Assembly: GCA_903861125.1 (NCBI GenBank)
Contig: CAIOTF010000042.1
Span: forward strand, 248,001-312,000
Source of the DNA: an uncultured Ignavibacteriota bacterium
GTDB lineage: Bacteria; Bacteroidota; Ignavibacteria; UBA10030; UBA8401
Length of the DNA: 64,000 nt
Direction of reading: 5' to 3'
The notes below the pieces were generated by a model, which saw only the letters and a program-made list of their open reading frames with translations, did no database searches and was not told the DNA's origin. Below are positions 35,200-44,811 of this stretch, piece by piece. The translations under genes were made by a program, and so were the position numbers. Position 1 is the stretch's first letter. Every line of letters starts with the position of its first letter.

Positions 35200-37290
35200 T
35201 TACCGGAAGAACATATCCCTATTATCTTCGATGTTTGCCGCTTCCTTCAATTTCTCAAGCCACTGCGTAAGAACACGCTGCCGCTTTTCTGTCACCATTT
35301 GAGTGGAGAGCATGCTCTTCATTGTGCGATAGCTGACCGAATCAAAAGGAGTTTTGCTTACGATCTTCATCAGATAATATCCGCGTTTACCTTCTACCGG
35401 TGGAAGAATCTTTCCTGCTTCACCGTTCTTTGCAGTCCCGCTGAAAGCGTATTCGCGACCTATCGTTGGGATGCCGCCGCCAAAGGTAAAGTCACCGGTC
35501 GTTTGCACAGAGACGTTCGGATCGGAAACAAGTGTATTCAGATCACCATTTTCTCCTACAGATGAATATTTTTGCTTCACTATCTCTTTTAATTGGGCCA
35601 TTTTCTTTTCGCGTAATGCACGGCCACGCAGAGATTCCTTCACTTCCTCGAACGGACGAACACCCTCTTTTTTCACATCGGATATTTTTGCAACGGTGTA
35701 CCCGTTGTTCACTTGATACGCATCGCTGATATCTCCGAGCCCTTTATTGAATGTGAATTTATTGAGGGATTCAAATTGGCCCAAACCGGGTACAAACGCT
35801 CCTTTGGTAAACTCAGCCGTTTCAAGAACTTTAAGTCCGGCAGATTCGGCATCTTTTTCAAAATTGCCTTTTTTTGCAATGTATGCAAAATCCTGAGCGC
35901 GCTGGAATGCTTCCTCGCGTGTTGATGAACTTGCTTTGATCGGTATCGTAATCGAAGCGACCTTCAATTCGCGTGAATCACGTCCTTCAATTTTAATTAT
36001 ATGTATCCCAAATTGCGTCTTCACAGGTCCGATGATCTGTCCGGGGCGACCGGCGAGTGCAGCGGCTTCAAATTCTTTCACCATTCTCCCTTTACCAAAC
36101 CATCCAAGTTCACCGCCGGATGTTGCCGCGGCCGGTTCTGTGGAATATTGGCGGGCAAGTGCAGCAAAATCTTCGCCCCCTTTAGCACGAGCAATTAATT
36201 CCGCGGCAAGTTTTTTTGCCGATGTTTCCTGTTCCGGATTTCCTGCTGCTAAAAGGATGTGACGCGCTTTAATGAACGTATCAGCACTTTTCTTTTCTTC
36301 CAAAACCTTGAAAATATGTGCGCCCTCAAAATCTGAAACCGGCCCTAACACATCACCAATCTTTGCAGAAAAAACAGCTGTCTCTTTTTCCTGAGTCAAT
36401 TCGCCATGCTTGAAGAATGCAGGCTGCGGCGATGTTTCAGAATAATCCTTTTGAACCTCCATAAAATCAATACCGGATTTTACGCGGGAGAGGACGCTGT
36501 TGATCTCATTTAGAACATCCGCGGAATCTCTTGAGGATGCTTGATCGCTGAATAATACATACTTCAATTTCCGGACGGCCGGCTGTTTGAATTCGTCGGT
36601 GTTCTCGTTATAAATTTTTTTGATATCCTCATCGGTGAGAGTGACGGCATTATCCGCAACATATTTGTCCGGATCAAAGAATGCATACATCACATTTGCC
36701 TTCATGCTCTGTTCGATATAACGATCACGAACCTCGCCATCGGTAGCACGAACTGAGGCGAAAACAACACTCTGCATTTTTTCAGCAAGACGCTGCTGAC
36801 GCAAAGAACCTTCAACCTGGATCCAGATCTCCCTGTTCCGAGGATCGTTCAGCGCTTGAGTATAGGCGTCGCGACGGAAGTTACCGGTTGAATCGCGGAA
36901 TTGCTGCACAAGAAATTCCGGCGGATTCTCTCCTCGGACCCAATCGATGATTTCCTGGTCGGTGACCGTAATACCGGCACGCTTTGTTTCACGATCTAAA
37001 AGCGACTGCGTAACAAGGTTATTCCATACCTGTTCACGTATCTGGCGCATCAGGTTTTCATCAGCTTCCTGTTTGGATTGTTTCTTATACTGCTCAACCT
37101 GCTGCCGCACAAGCTCAGAAAATTCCTGATACGATATTTTCTTTCCTTCAATGGTACCAATTGTGTCGCTTTGACGGGACATACCGAGGTAATCCATACC
37201 CCATTCAAAAACGATTGTGATGATAAAAACAATAACCAAACCGATCAAAATGATCGGCATATTGTTCCGCATTCTCGACATAATAGCCAT
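35200..37290 (-). CDS. PpiD/SurA-like periplasmic peptidyl-prolyl isomerase
   Basis: 696 residues. An N-terminal membrane anchor (about 12-32, IILIGLVIVFIITIVFEW) is followed by a SurA_N-like chaperone domain and a complete parvulin domain (about 335-440: IKARHILLAAG, DFAALARQYSTEP, GGELGWFGKGRMVKEFE, GPVKTQFGIHIIKI). Two later regions (PFEEVKESL and GKRGYYLMKIV) look like degenerate parvulin-related parts. It probably folds exported proteins at the outer face of the inner membrane. An AAGGAG site is 12 nt before the ATG and AAGG closer. Confidence 0.88.
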   Translation of the reverse strand: MAIMSRMRNNMPIILIGLVIVFIITIVFEWGMDYLGMSRQSDTIGTIEGKKISYQEFSELVRQQVEQYKKQSKQEADENLMRQIREQVWNNLVTQSLLDRETKRAGITVTDQEIIDWVRGENPPEFLVQQFRDSTGNFRRDAYTQALNDPRNREIWIQVEGSLRQQRLAEKMQSVVFASVRATDGEVRDRYIEQSMKANVMYAFFDPDKYVADNAVTLTDEDIKKIYNENTDEFKQPAVRKLKYVLFSDQASSRDSADVLNEINSVLSRVKSGIDFMEVQKDYSETSPQPAFFKHGELTQEKETAVFSAKIGDVLGPVSDFEGAHIFKVLEEKKSADTFIKARHILLAAGNPEQETSAKKLAAELIARAKGGEDFAALARQYSTEPAAATSGGELGWFGKGRMVKEFEAAALAGRPGQIIGPVKTQFGIHIIKIEGRDSRELKVASITIPIKASSSTREEAFQRAQDFAYIAKKGNFEKDAESAGLKVLETAEFTKGAFVPGLGQFESLNKFTFNKGLGDISDAYQVNNGYTVAKISDVKKEGVRPFEEVKESLRGRALREKKMAQLKEIVKQKYSSVGENGDLNTLVSDPNVSVQTTGDFTFGGGIPTIGREYAFSGTAKNGEAGKILPPVEGKRGYYLMKIVSKTPFDSVSYRTMKSMLSTQMVTEKRQRVLTQWLEKLKEAANIEDNRDMFFR

Positions 37291-37422
37291 ACTGCCTTAT
37301 AACTCCTTACTGCAATACTGTGAAATTTTGAAAATTTTCGTGTTTGTAAATTGAAAGATAACCGAAATAGCCCTGAAAAACAAAGAAAAATTACAGGAAA
37401 AATCGATTCGGAGAGGTGTCCA

Positions 37423-39318
37423 TCAAGGGTTTTGCGGGGGATTTTGTTCGATCGGCACTTCATCCGTTTCGAAATATTCCAATATCTTTTGTGCAGTTTT
37501 TTCACCAACCACTTCGCTTAACTGTTCGGACGTTGCAAATTTTACACCTTGGACCGAACCAAAGGATTCCAGAAGTTCTTTCGCCCGTTTTTTACCGATT
37601 CCTTCAATTAAATCCAGCTCTGTTTGCAGTGTCCGCTTGTCTCTCAGCGAACGGTGAAATGTTATGGCAAACCGATGCGCTTCATCGCGCAGCTGCTGCA
37701 GTAGCCGGAGGGCTGAGGAGGATTTTGGAATTGGAAGAGGATCACTTTGGTTTGGGATGAAAACTTCTTCCAATCTTTTTGCGAGACTAATGATGGGATG
37801 ATTCTCTAATTTCAGTTCCTTCAGCGATTCAAGAGCGCTGGAGAGCTGGCCTTTACCGCCGTCCACCATGATAAGATCCGGCAGTTCCATCGCCTCATCC
37901 AAAACGCGTTTGTAGCGTCTATAGATCACTTCCTTCATGCTTGCGAAATCATTCACATCCGCGGGTGCCACTGTTTTGATCTTGAATTTCCGGTATTCGC
38001 TTTTCTTTGATTTGCCATCCACAAATACAACCATGGATGCTACAGTTTCCGTCCCCTGGAAATGAGAAATATCGAAACATTCTATCCTGCGTGGAGGCTT
38101 CTGCATTCGGAGGTCGCGCTGCAGGGAACGGACCGCAGATGGTATGAAATCCTTCTGTTTCAATTTTTGTAATTTCAGTTCGTCCAGCAGGAATTTTGCA
38201 TTGTTCTTGCACATCGCAATCAATTTTGCAAGTTCTCCACCTTCCGGAAACAGGAACGACACTCCCCCGCTTCGGCGCAGCGTAAGCCACTGCTGTATGA
38301 TTGTTCGTGATTCTATATCGAAGGATAGAATGATTTCTTTCGGCACATCGATCGCTTCAAGATAATAGCGCTGCACCAGTGTTTCCAGTATCTCACTATC
38401 GGTCTTTCCTTCTACGCCGTTCATGTAATAGTGCTGACGACCTATCACTTTCCCCTCGCGTATCTTGAAGATCACTCCGCACGCATCGTCATCCTCCGTT
38501 GCGACCGCAACGATATCCCTGTCGCGCAATTCAACATCGACAACCTTTTGTTTGGACGAATAGATGTCCAGTTCCTTCATCCGGTCGCGGAAATGGGATG
38601 CATCTTCAAACTTCAATTGTTCTGCTGCGGTACGCATTTGCTTCTCTAGCGACTCCATTACAGGATTCACTTTCCCGTTCAGCACCTGCTCAACATTTGC
38701 GATCATAGTACTGTAATGTTCTTTCGATACCAATCCTTCGCACGGTCCTTCACATTTTTTAATATGGTAATCCAAACACACCCGCGTCTTTTTCTTGGCA
38801 ATAAATTCATCATCTATTAAAAAATTGCAGCTGCGGATCATAAAAATATCGCGGACCGTCTTTAATGCAGCCCGCATCGTAACTACATCGGTGTACGGAC
38901 CGAAGTAGCGGGACCCGTCGCGTCGAATTCTGCGCGTTACAAACACACGGGGATACGGTTCGTTCGTTACGACGATGTACGGATACGACTTATCGTCTTT
39001 AAGGTTAACGTTGTACCGCGGTTTGTGAAGTTTAATGAGATTGGCCTCAAGAATGAGCGCTTCCACTTCGGAATCGGTTGTAATGATCTCCAAATCGGAT
39101 ATTTTGGCGATCATGGAAGCGATCCGCGGCTCATGATTGCGCGAAGCGTGAAAATACTGGCGGACGCGGTTGCGTAAATTAACCGCTTTACCGACATACA
39201 AAATCACTGCCTCTTTGTTCTTAAACTGATACACGCCGGGACTCACCGGCAGGTTGTTCAATTTATCCTGTAGGTCGAACTGATCAACAAATGATATTTG
39301 TATTGGGGTATTTTCCAT
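37423..39318 (-). CDS. uvrC: Excinuclease ABC subunit C
   Basis: 631-residue nuclease that makes both incisions in nucleotide-excision repair. The GIY-YIG domain is at the N-terminus (SPGVYQFKNKEAVILYVGKAVNLRNRVRQYF), then the Cys-containing region (CLDYHIKKCEGPCEG), a UVR helix pair, the RNase H-like domain (RRIECFDISHFQGTETVASMVVF, and DLIMVDGGKGQLSSAL) and C-terminal HhH motifs (IEGIGKKRAKELLESFGS). Complete. Confidence 0.95.
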   Translation of the reverse strand: MENTPIQISFVDQFDLQDKLNNLPVSPGVYQFKNKEAVILYVGKAVNLRNRVRQYFHASRNHEPRIASMIAKISDLEIITTDSEVEALILEANLIKLHKPRYNVNLKDDKSYPYIVVTNEPYPRVFVTRRIRRDGSRYFGPYTDVVTMRAALKTVRDIFMIRSCNFLIDDEFIAKKKTRVCLDYHIKKCEGPCEGLVSKEHYSTMIANVEQVLNGKVNPVMESLEKQMRTAAEQLKFEDASHFRDRMKELDIYSSKQKVVDVELRDRDIVAVATEDDDACGVIFKIREGKVIGRQHYYMNGVEGKTDSEILETLVQRYYLEAIDVPKEIILSFDIESRTIIQQWLTLRRSGGVSFLFPEGGELAKLIAMCKNNAKFLLDELKLQKLKQKDFIPSAVRSLQRDLRMQKPPRRIECFDISHFQGTETVASMVVFVDGKSKKSEYRKFKIKTVAPADVNDFASMKEVIYRRYKRVLDEAMELPDLIMVDGGKGQLSSALESLKELKLENHPIISLAKRLEEVFIPNQSDPLPIPKSSSALRLLQQLRDEAHRFAITFHRSLRDKRTLQTELDLIEGIGKKRAKELLESFGSVQGVKFATSEQLSEVVGEKTAQKILEYFETDEVPIEQNPPQNP

Positions 39319-39403
39319 TCACTCTTATTAAGCAGGCAATCACAGCTTCTCAAAAATATTTTCCCGGTAAAGAAGTTAGACCCAGGACCTATACCAGTTT
39401 CCC

Positions 39404-39808
39404 TTACTTCATTTTTTCACAAAGTTCTATCAGCACACCATTGGCCGACTTTGGGTGAATAAATGCAACCCAATATCCGTCTCCCCCTTCAGAGGGTACT
39501 TCACTGATGAATTGAAAACCATGGTTTTTCAATCGTTCGATCTCGGACTTGATATTATCCACATCCAAACAGATATGATGAATTCCTTCTCCGCGTTTAT
39601 CAATGAATTTTGAGACCGCTGATTCGGGCGACGTTGACTCAATCAATTCAATTGAACTTTCACCTATCGGAAAAAATGCAATGGCCGCATTTTGTTCCGA
39701 AACTGTTTCTGTATGAAGAACGGTTTGGCTGAAGAGTTTGGAAAATATTTCGGCAGACAAGCCGAGATTTTTCACCGCAATACCGATATGATTAATTTTT
39801 TTGATCAT
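39404..39808 (-). CDS. mce: Methylmalonyl-CoA epimerase
   Basis: 134-residue vicinal-oxygen-chelate protein with two beta-alpha-beta-beta-beta modules. Metal ligands fit the family: His in INHIGIAVKNL, the GEGIHHICLDV motif, and Glu in GVLIELCEK. It interconverts (R)- and (S)-methylmalonyl-CoA between propionyl-CoA carboxylase and the B12-dependent mutase. The mutase genes are not in the window. Gene length is typical. It stands alone, about 85 bp after uvrC's start on the same strand. Confidence 0.88.
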   Translation of the reverse strand: MIKKINHIGIAVKNLGLSAEIFSKLFSQTVLHTETVSEQNAAIAFFPIGESSIELIESTSPESAVSKFIDKRGEGIHHICLDVDNIKSEIERLKNHGFQFISEVPSEGGDGYWVAFIHPKSANGVLIELCEKMK

Positions 39809-39914
39809 AAAGACCTTACCCCTGCATGATAATTATTCAAGTTCTGATGGTTTTCTATTGGGACGTGTCGAAGAATCATCTTGGGTTATTTTCCGCCTTG
39901 ACCACTTTTGAATT

Positions 39915-40292
39915 TTAGCTACCCGAATAATAATTCCACTTATGAGACAGGCCATCGTATTTATAATATCCCATCACGGCTCCAAGGCTGTCAAACATTT
40001 CATAGCGCTGACGCAAATAATTCCATCTTCTTATCCCATTCAACGCAGAATCATTATCAAGTCCGGTTTTTAAAAAAAGCATACTTGTTTGCTGATACGA
40101 TTTAACCAATATTCCGCTGCAATCATAATATTCCAGGCGATTATACTTTGAGTTTTCTTTAGAATAACCAATCAATGCACCGATTACATCGTAATATTCG
40201 ATTCGTTGCTGTCGGACATTGTACTTTTCAGTAACACTTTGGGCATCAAGCAAACCACTGATGAGTATGACGCAAAGACAGAATAGTTTCAT
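39915..40292 (-). CDS. Small secreted repeat protein, unknown
   Basis: 125 residues with a signal peptide (MKLFCLCVILISGLLDAQS). The mature part is made of imperfect repeats of the form R-x-E-Y-Y-D-x-x-G-x-L-x-x-Y: RIEYYDVIGALIGY, RLEYYDCSGILVKSY, RYEMFDSLGAVMGY, then a partial WNYYSGS. Repeats of this kind (wrinkled beta-hairpins) occur in MORN-like or YD-like surface proteins. The function is unknown. It is flanked by short spacers and has no obvious operon partner. Confidence 0.6.
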   Translation of the reverse strand: MKLFCLCVILISGLLDAQSVTEKYNVRQQRIEYYDVIGALIGYSKENSKYNRLEYYDCSGILVKSYQQTSMLFLKTGLDNDSALNGIRRWNYLRQRYEMFDSLGAVMGYYKYDGLSHKWNYYSGS

Positions 40293-40346
40293 TTTATTAC
40301 AGTTTCGATTTTTTAGATACGGGCGACATCCCTTTGAATCAAGGAA

Positions 40347-41087
40347 TTACATCAACCCGCGTTCCATCATGCTCGTAAATCCGTGTCCTGCAATAATGAT
40401 GTGATCGTGAACGGGAATTCCGATGATTTTTCCCGCTTCAACGATCTGTTTGGTGATGGCAATATCTTCCCTGCTCGGTTCAAGATTGCCGCTTGGATGG
40501 TTGTGCAGTAAAATAACGCTTGCTGCATTCTCTAGTATCGCTTCACGGAACACTTCTCGCGGATGCGTCAGCGATGAATTGAGCAATCCCCTGGTGATTA
40601 TTCTGTCCCGTATGATCCTGTTTGAACTGCTTAAACTTAGTACCATAAAGACCTCCTGCTTCAGGTCCCGCAGCTGAGAGCCGAATCTATTCTTTACATC
40701 CTCCGGAGATCTGATTGGTTCATCATTTTCGGTACCCGATGATGAGATCCTGCGCGCAAGTTCGAACGCGGCAACAATCGTTACTGCTTTAGCAGTTCCA
40801 ATCCCTTTATTTTTTTTCTGCCGGAGATCGGCAACGGAAAGTGAGCCGATATTTTTCAGCGACTTGTAATCATACAATAATTGCTTCGCAACATCCACAG
40901 CGGAAAAATTTTTCATTCCGATATTAATCAGGATCGCCAGAAGTTCTGATTCGGACAGTGACGATGCGCCGTGCTTAATCAGTTTTTCACGTGGACGTTC
41001 ATCTTCGGGCCATTCCTTAATTGTGGAATAGCGGACCAGCCGATTGCTCGGTCCATTGAGAGATTCTTTCCGTTGTATTTGAGGCAT
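40347..41087 (-). CDS. radC: RadC-family JAB/JAMM protein
   Basis: 246 residues. An N-terminal helix-hairpin-helix-like part (LSESELLAILINIG, KNIGSLSVADLRQKKNKGIGTAKAV) precedes a JAMM metalloprotease-like domain with the zinc motif in LLHNHPSGNLEPSREDI. Named for a supposed repair role that has since been withdrawn in E. coli; the true function is not known. It stops 3 bp from the next gene start region at 41090, so it is probably the last gene of the run from 45542. Confidence 0.9.
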   Translation of the reverse strand: MPQIQRKESLNGPSNRLVRYSTIKEWPEDERPREKLIKHGASSLSESELLAILINIGMKNFSAVDVAKQLLYDYKSLKNIGSLSVADLRQKKNKGIGTAKAVTIVAAFELARRISSSGTENDEPIRSPEDVKNRFGSQLRDLKQEVFMVLSLSSSNRIIRDRIITRGLLNSSLTHPREVFREAILENAASVILLHNHPSGNLEPSREDIAITKQIVEAGKIIGIPVHDHIIIAGHGFTSMMERGLM

Positions 41088-41089
41088 CG

Positions 41090-43063
41090 TTAGTGAGAAG
41101 AATAGGTTTGTAATTTTGAAACCGCACCGTTCCTAAACTGCAGAATATGCAAGGCACTATTGACCCGTTCCGTCTTCAGTGTTATTGCATTTTTAATACC
41201 GGGATATTCAACAACCGTGGCGAGCACATCCGAAAGCTGTTCACGCGACAATGTGCCGCCGTTGAATTGCTGAATAATCATCGTCATCGCATCGTATCCC
41301 AATAATACATTATCGGAGATCTGTTTGCCGTACCGCTGCGAATATTTGGATATTACTCTCGCAACCGTATCGTTTCGCTCGATCCACCGGTCACTGCCAA
41401 AAGTAACTCCATCCGCATAGCGTTTGTTCAGATCAAGTTCGTTTGCATCGTTCCAATCCCCTGAACCAAGAATGGACGCCTTGATATTGTAAAAGGTCAA
41501 CTGTGATGTGATAACACCGATTTCATGACTATTGGAGATCGGACAATAGATCACGTCGAGTGATGTTACTGGATAGTTCAGACTGTCAATATACATCAAA
41601 GTTTTTTTCACCGGCAGTTTCAGTGAATCAGCAATTTGTTTTGCATTGTCGCCGAAGAATGATGTTAAATTAATTAAGCCGCCTGAAGTGTACACAGAAT
41701 CGATATAGGATAATTTCACTCCCGCCGATACAAGTTTCCGCGTTACTTCACCGACATTGATCTTTCCGCGCAATGAAATCACATAATCGGGACGAAGATT
41801 GGCCGCCCCGATACGGATAGCGCGAACATATGACCGCAAGTCCGATTCTCCGCGCTGAAAACGTCGATCAATAACAATATTGGCTCCGAGTCGTTTTGCT
41901 TCAACAATAAATGAATCCGCCTGTATCGCTGATGATGCAACCGCAGAGCCCAGCAGCGCAATATTTTTTGCACCGAGAACATTCACTGCATATTGCGCCA
42001 TGGTTTTACCTTTGGCACCATTCGTTGAATTGGCCTGAAATACAAATTTGCCGCGCGAAGAAATTCCCTCATCGGTCGCCGTCGGAGAAACGATCGGAAT
42101 GGAATGTTCCTGTGCGGTCTTTGCAGCAGAGATTGTTTCGCCGCTGAATATCGGACCGATGATCCCGGCGATCATGTTTTTCTGAGACCATTCCGAAATT
42201 ACGGCGACGATCTTCGCAGAATCTTTTTCCGAATCCTGAATATCCAGTTCCATCGATACCTGACCGGGAACCATCCGTTCTTCATACACGCTTACTGCAA
42301 GCTGAATTCCCTCCAGGACTTCGGCAGCAATTTTTTTCTCACGCGTCTCAACCGTTATTGATCTCTGCAGCGGAAGAAGCACGCCGATACGGACAATATT
42401 TCCTTTTTCAATCTGCGACAGAAGCCGGTTCACACGATATTGAAGGGACTGATCGGCAGTGGAACCGTCAATTTCCCGGAGCCTTGATTTTGCTGCATCG
42501 GATTTTCCATTCTGGAAATATTTTTCCGCAAGGATCACCGTAAAAAGATTTTTCAGCTCCGGTTGTGTAGAATCGGTGATTGCAGTTTCAACCTGCTCTT
42601 CCGTAAAGAATTCTGTGGAAAGATGCTCAAGCACACGATAGGAATGTTCCTTGTTCAACCGCTGCTGGGCACTGATGAAGGTTCGCTGCATTTCATCAAA
42701 CGTCCGCTGATATTCCGCCATATTGTAATAACACATCCCCCGGGTGAAGAGAATGTCTTCCATATACAGTGTGGCCGGAAACCGGGCGATGATAGTATCG
42801 CAAAGCACGGATGCCACGGAGTAATTTTTTAGAGCGTATTGTGTTTTCGCCTCCATCACCATCGTCGCCGTGATCCGGTGATTCATCGGAAAACTTTCAA
42901 TGGACCGCTGGAAGGATTGAAGAGCAGGCTTGAAGTCTTTTTGGGAATACTGACGCATGCCCAACAGAAAGTACTCTTCGGCGGCCTGGTTAAAATATAC
43001 TTCTTGCGCCCATACAGGCAACTGCACGATGAACATCAGACTGAATATATATAGTGCTCGCAT
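41090..43063 (-). CDS. TPR plus type I periplasmic-binding protein (LpoA-like layout)
   Basis: 657 residues from the ATG at 43063, which overlaps the stop of the permease gene (TGATG). A signal peptide (MRALYIFSLMFIVQLPVWAQ) is followed by TPR-like helices to about residue 215 (YFLLGMRQYSQKDFKPALQSF, KTQYALKNYSVASVL, TRGMCYYNMAEY), then a type I periplasmic-binding domain (RIGVLLPLQRS, IAGIIGPIFSGETISAAKTA, IPIVSPTATDEGIS, NIALLGSAVASS). This order resembles LpoA, the activator of penicillin-binding protein 1A, and also the branched-chain amino-acid binding family. It is not a lipoprotein by its signal. The ligand is unknown. Confidence 0.82.
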   Translation of the reverse strand: MRALYIFSLMFIVQLPVWAQEVYFNQAAEEYFLLGMRQYSQKDFKPALQSFQRSIESFPMNHRITATMVMEAKTQYALKNYSVASVLCDTIIARFPATLYMEDILFTRGMCYYNMAEYQRTFDEMQRTFISAQQRLNKEHSYRVLEHLSTEFFTEEQVETAITDSTQPELKNLFTVILAEKYFQNGKSDAAKSRLREIDGSTADQSLQYRVNRLLSQIEKGNIVRIGVLLPLQRSITVETREKKIAAEVLEGIQLAVSVYEERMVPGQVSMELDIQDSEKDSAKIVAVISEWSQKNMIAGIIGPIFSGETISAAKTAQEHSIPIVSPTATDEGISSRGKFVFQANSTNGAKGKTMAQYAVNVLGAKNIALLGSAVASSAIQADSFIVEAKRLGANIVIDRRFQRGESDLRSYVRAIRIGAANLRPDYVISLRGKINVGEVTRKLVSAGVKLSYIDSVYTSGGLINLTSFFGDNAKQIADSLKLPVKKTLMYIDSLNYPVTSLDVIYCPISNSHEIGVITSQLTFYNIKASILGSGDWNDANELDLNKRYADGVTFGSDRWIERNDTVARVISKYSQRYGKQISDNVLLGYDAMTMIIQQFNGGTLSREQLSDVLATVVEYPGIKNAITLKTERVNSALHILQFRNGAVSKLQTYSSH

Positions 43064-44811
43064 CAATAATCCCGTTTCAACGAATGTAAGCCGACGACAT
43101 GCGATATTGCAATGATCGCGGCAGAAGGAATACATATGGCAAAAAAGACGATCCTCAGCATGTGCCAGTCGGGCTGCAGATCTTTCATTTCCGCAGTGAA
43201 GAGCATTGTTGCCGGGAAATAGTACAGCGCCAGCAAAAAGACCAGATACACAACACTCAGCAGAAACGTCATCGTAGCTCCCTGCGATGATGCAATGCGG
43301 ATGGGATTTTTTTCTATAAAATTTGAATAGACCGAACCAAGGCCGAAGTTCAGACTTACCAGCGTTATCGTTATCAACGGTGTGACGATCATTGAAAAAT
43401 AGGATAATATTTTTACGGTGTCGCTCGGTTCAATAAATGAATAAATCCACGGCTGTTCTCCGGTCACCTTTTGCATATATAAATAGGGAATGTTAGATAG
43501 CCACGAGATGATAATGCTTAAAGCAACAAGAAATATAACCACAATCGCAAATTTTATCCAATACACTTTTGCTGCCGTTATGGGTGTACTGCGAATTGTC
43601 CAGAACGCACTACCTTCAAGACTCATCATCGGAAATCCAAAACGGAGTGCGAGCGAATTAATAAGAAAAATATTGAAAATAAACACTACAAGATAGACCA
43701 CCGCTTTCAGTTCCGGGGTCTGCAGTTTAATATTCAGTGTGCTAACGCTTGACAGGAATATAAGCAGAAGTGCCATCATTACTGCAAAATGAATCCATTG
43801 GCTCGGTTCCCGGATAAACTGCCAGAATTCTTTTTTCAGCATCACCTCGACCTGAGGTGAAAAGAACGATGGCCGACCAAAACTAAAGATCGAATTTTTA
43901 AGCTGCAGGGATTTAACAGTAAGCGATTTAATGGAAAGCGATGTTATCCACGTGGAGTAGAATATCCCGTCCGCTATCGCCAGAGTAAAAATAAAAAGAC
44001 CAAGGGTGGAAAGAACAAGCAGAGATGTATAGCCGGTTACGGCGGTAAAATTTTTTGTTACGTAAAAATACATGATCTCCGAAACCCAGAAATTCGGCAG
44101 CACTTTTACAGCCGTTGGATCGAGTGTGCCGAAATACAGGTCGACATACGGATAATACTTCATGACTTCCCGGACCATGTTGACGGGACTTGATACCTGA
44201 AAATAAAAATAGATCTGAGCAATATAAAAGAGCACAATTCCGCCTACAAGCAGGCGGAAATTGACCACAGATGCTAGTTTCATCAACAGCAACAGCACAA
44301 TCACAGCGATACAGGCCGCAAGGAACATAAACGGAATGAGCACTCCAAACATCATAAGAATATAAAAATGCCATGGGAGATTGAAATAAAACCCGTATCC
44401 CAGCAGCAGCGAAAATCCGACCATAAATAGCGTACCCGAACTATAAAAAAAATTGTCCAGAAATTTGATGACAAAAATATTCAGATACGAGACAGGCGAT
44501 GTAAGCAGGAAATCAACTTCCGGGGTTCGGTACAACGTTGAAAAGGAAACGACCATGTTGCCGAGATTGATCGTAATGAAGAAGACAAACAGCAGCATTC
44601 CGATAAAACGATGGAACAGGAATAATCCGATCCTGACATTCTCCAGTAAATAGGCCGTGATAAAATTGGAAAAATAAAAAGCGCCGATAGCAAATGATCC
44701 GAAGACGATGAATGAACCAAGATTCCGGATCACCATCCCGACATCCCGTTTCGTAGAAACTTTCCAGAACATAATATTCTTGAACCACAGTATGTGAAGG
44801 AACGTCATCAC
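43063..44811 (-). CDS. ABC transporter permease, ABC-2-like
   Basis: 582-residue polytopic membrane protein with many predicted helices, arranged roughly as two sets of six with a soluble loop in the middle (LKNSIFSFGRPSFFSPQVEVMLKKEFWQF). Helices such as LYTSLLVLSTLGLFIFTLAI and MTFLLSVVYLVFLLALYYF are obvious. It overlaps the ATPase gene by one base and the binding-protein gene by one base. It most likely forms the membrane part of an exporter with the ATPase at 44811. The substrate is unknown; lipid, drug or Na+ export are all possible. Confidence 0.8.
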   Translation of the reverse strand: MMTFLHILWFKNIMFWKVSTKRDVGMVIRNLGSFIVFGSFAIGAFYFSNFITAYLLENVRIGLFLFHRFIGMLLFVFFITINLGNMVVSFSTLYRTPEVDFLLTSPVSYLNIFVIKFLDNFFYSSGTLFMVGFSLLLGYGFYFNLPWHFYILMMFGVLIPFMFLAACIAVIVLLLLMKLASVVNFRLLVGGIVLFYIAQIYFYFQVSSPVNMVREVMKYYPYVDLYFGTLDPTAVKVLPNFWVSEIMYFYVTKNFTAVTGYTSLLVLSTLGLFIFTLAIADGIFYSTWITSLSIKSLTVKSLQLKNSIFSFGRPSFFSPQVEVMLKKEFWQFIREPSQWIHFAVMMALLLIFLSSVSTLNIKLQTPELKAVVYLVVFIFNIFLINSLALRFGFPMMSLEGSAFWTIRSTPITAAKVYWIKFAIVVIFLVALSIIISWLSNIPYLYMQKVTGEQPWIYSFIEPSDTVKILSYFSMIVTPLITITLVSLNFGLGSVYSNFIEKNPIRIASSQGATMTFLLSVVYLVFLLALYYFPATMLFTAEMKDLQPDWHMLRIVFFAICIPSAAIIAISHVVGLHSLKRDY

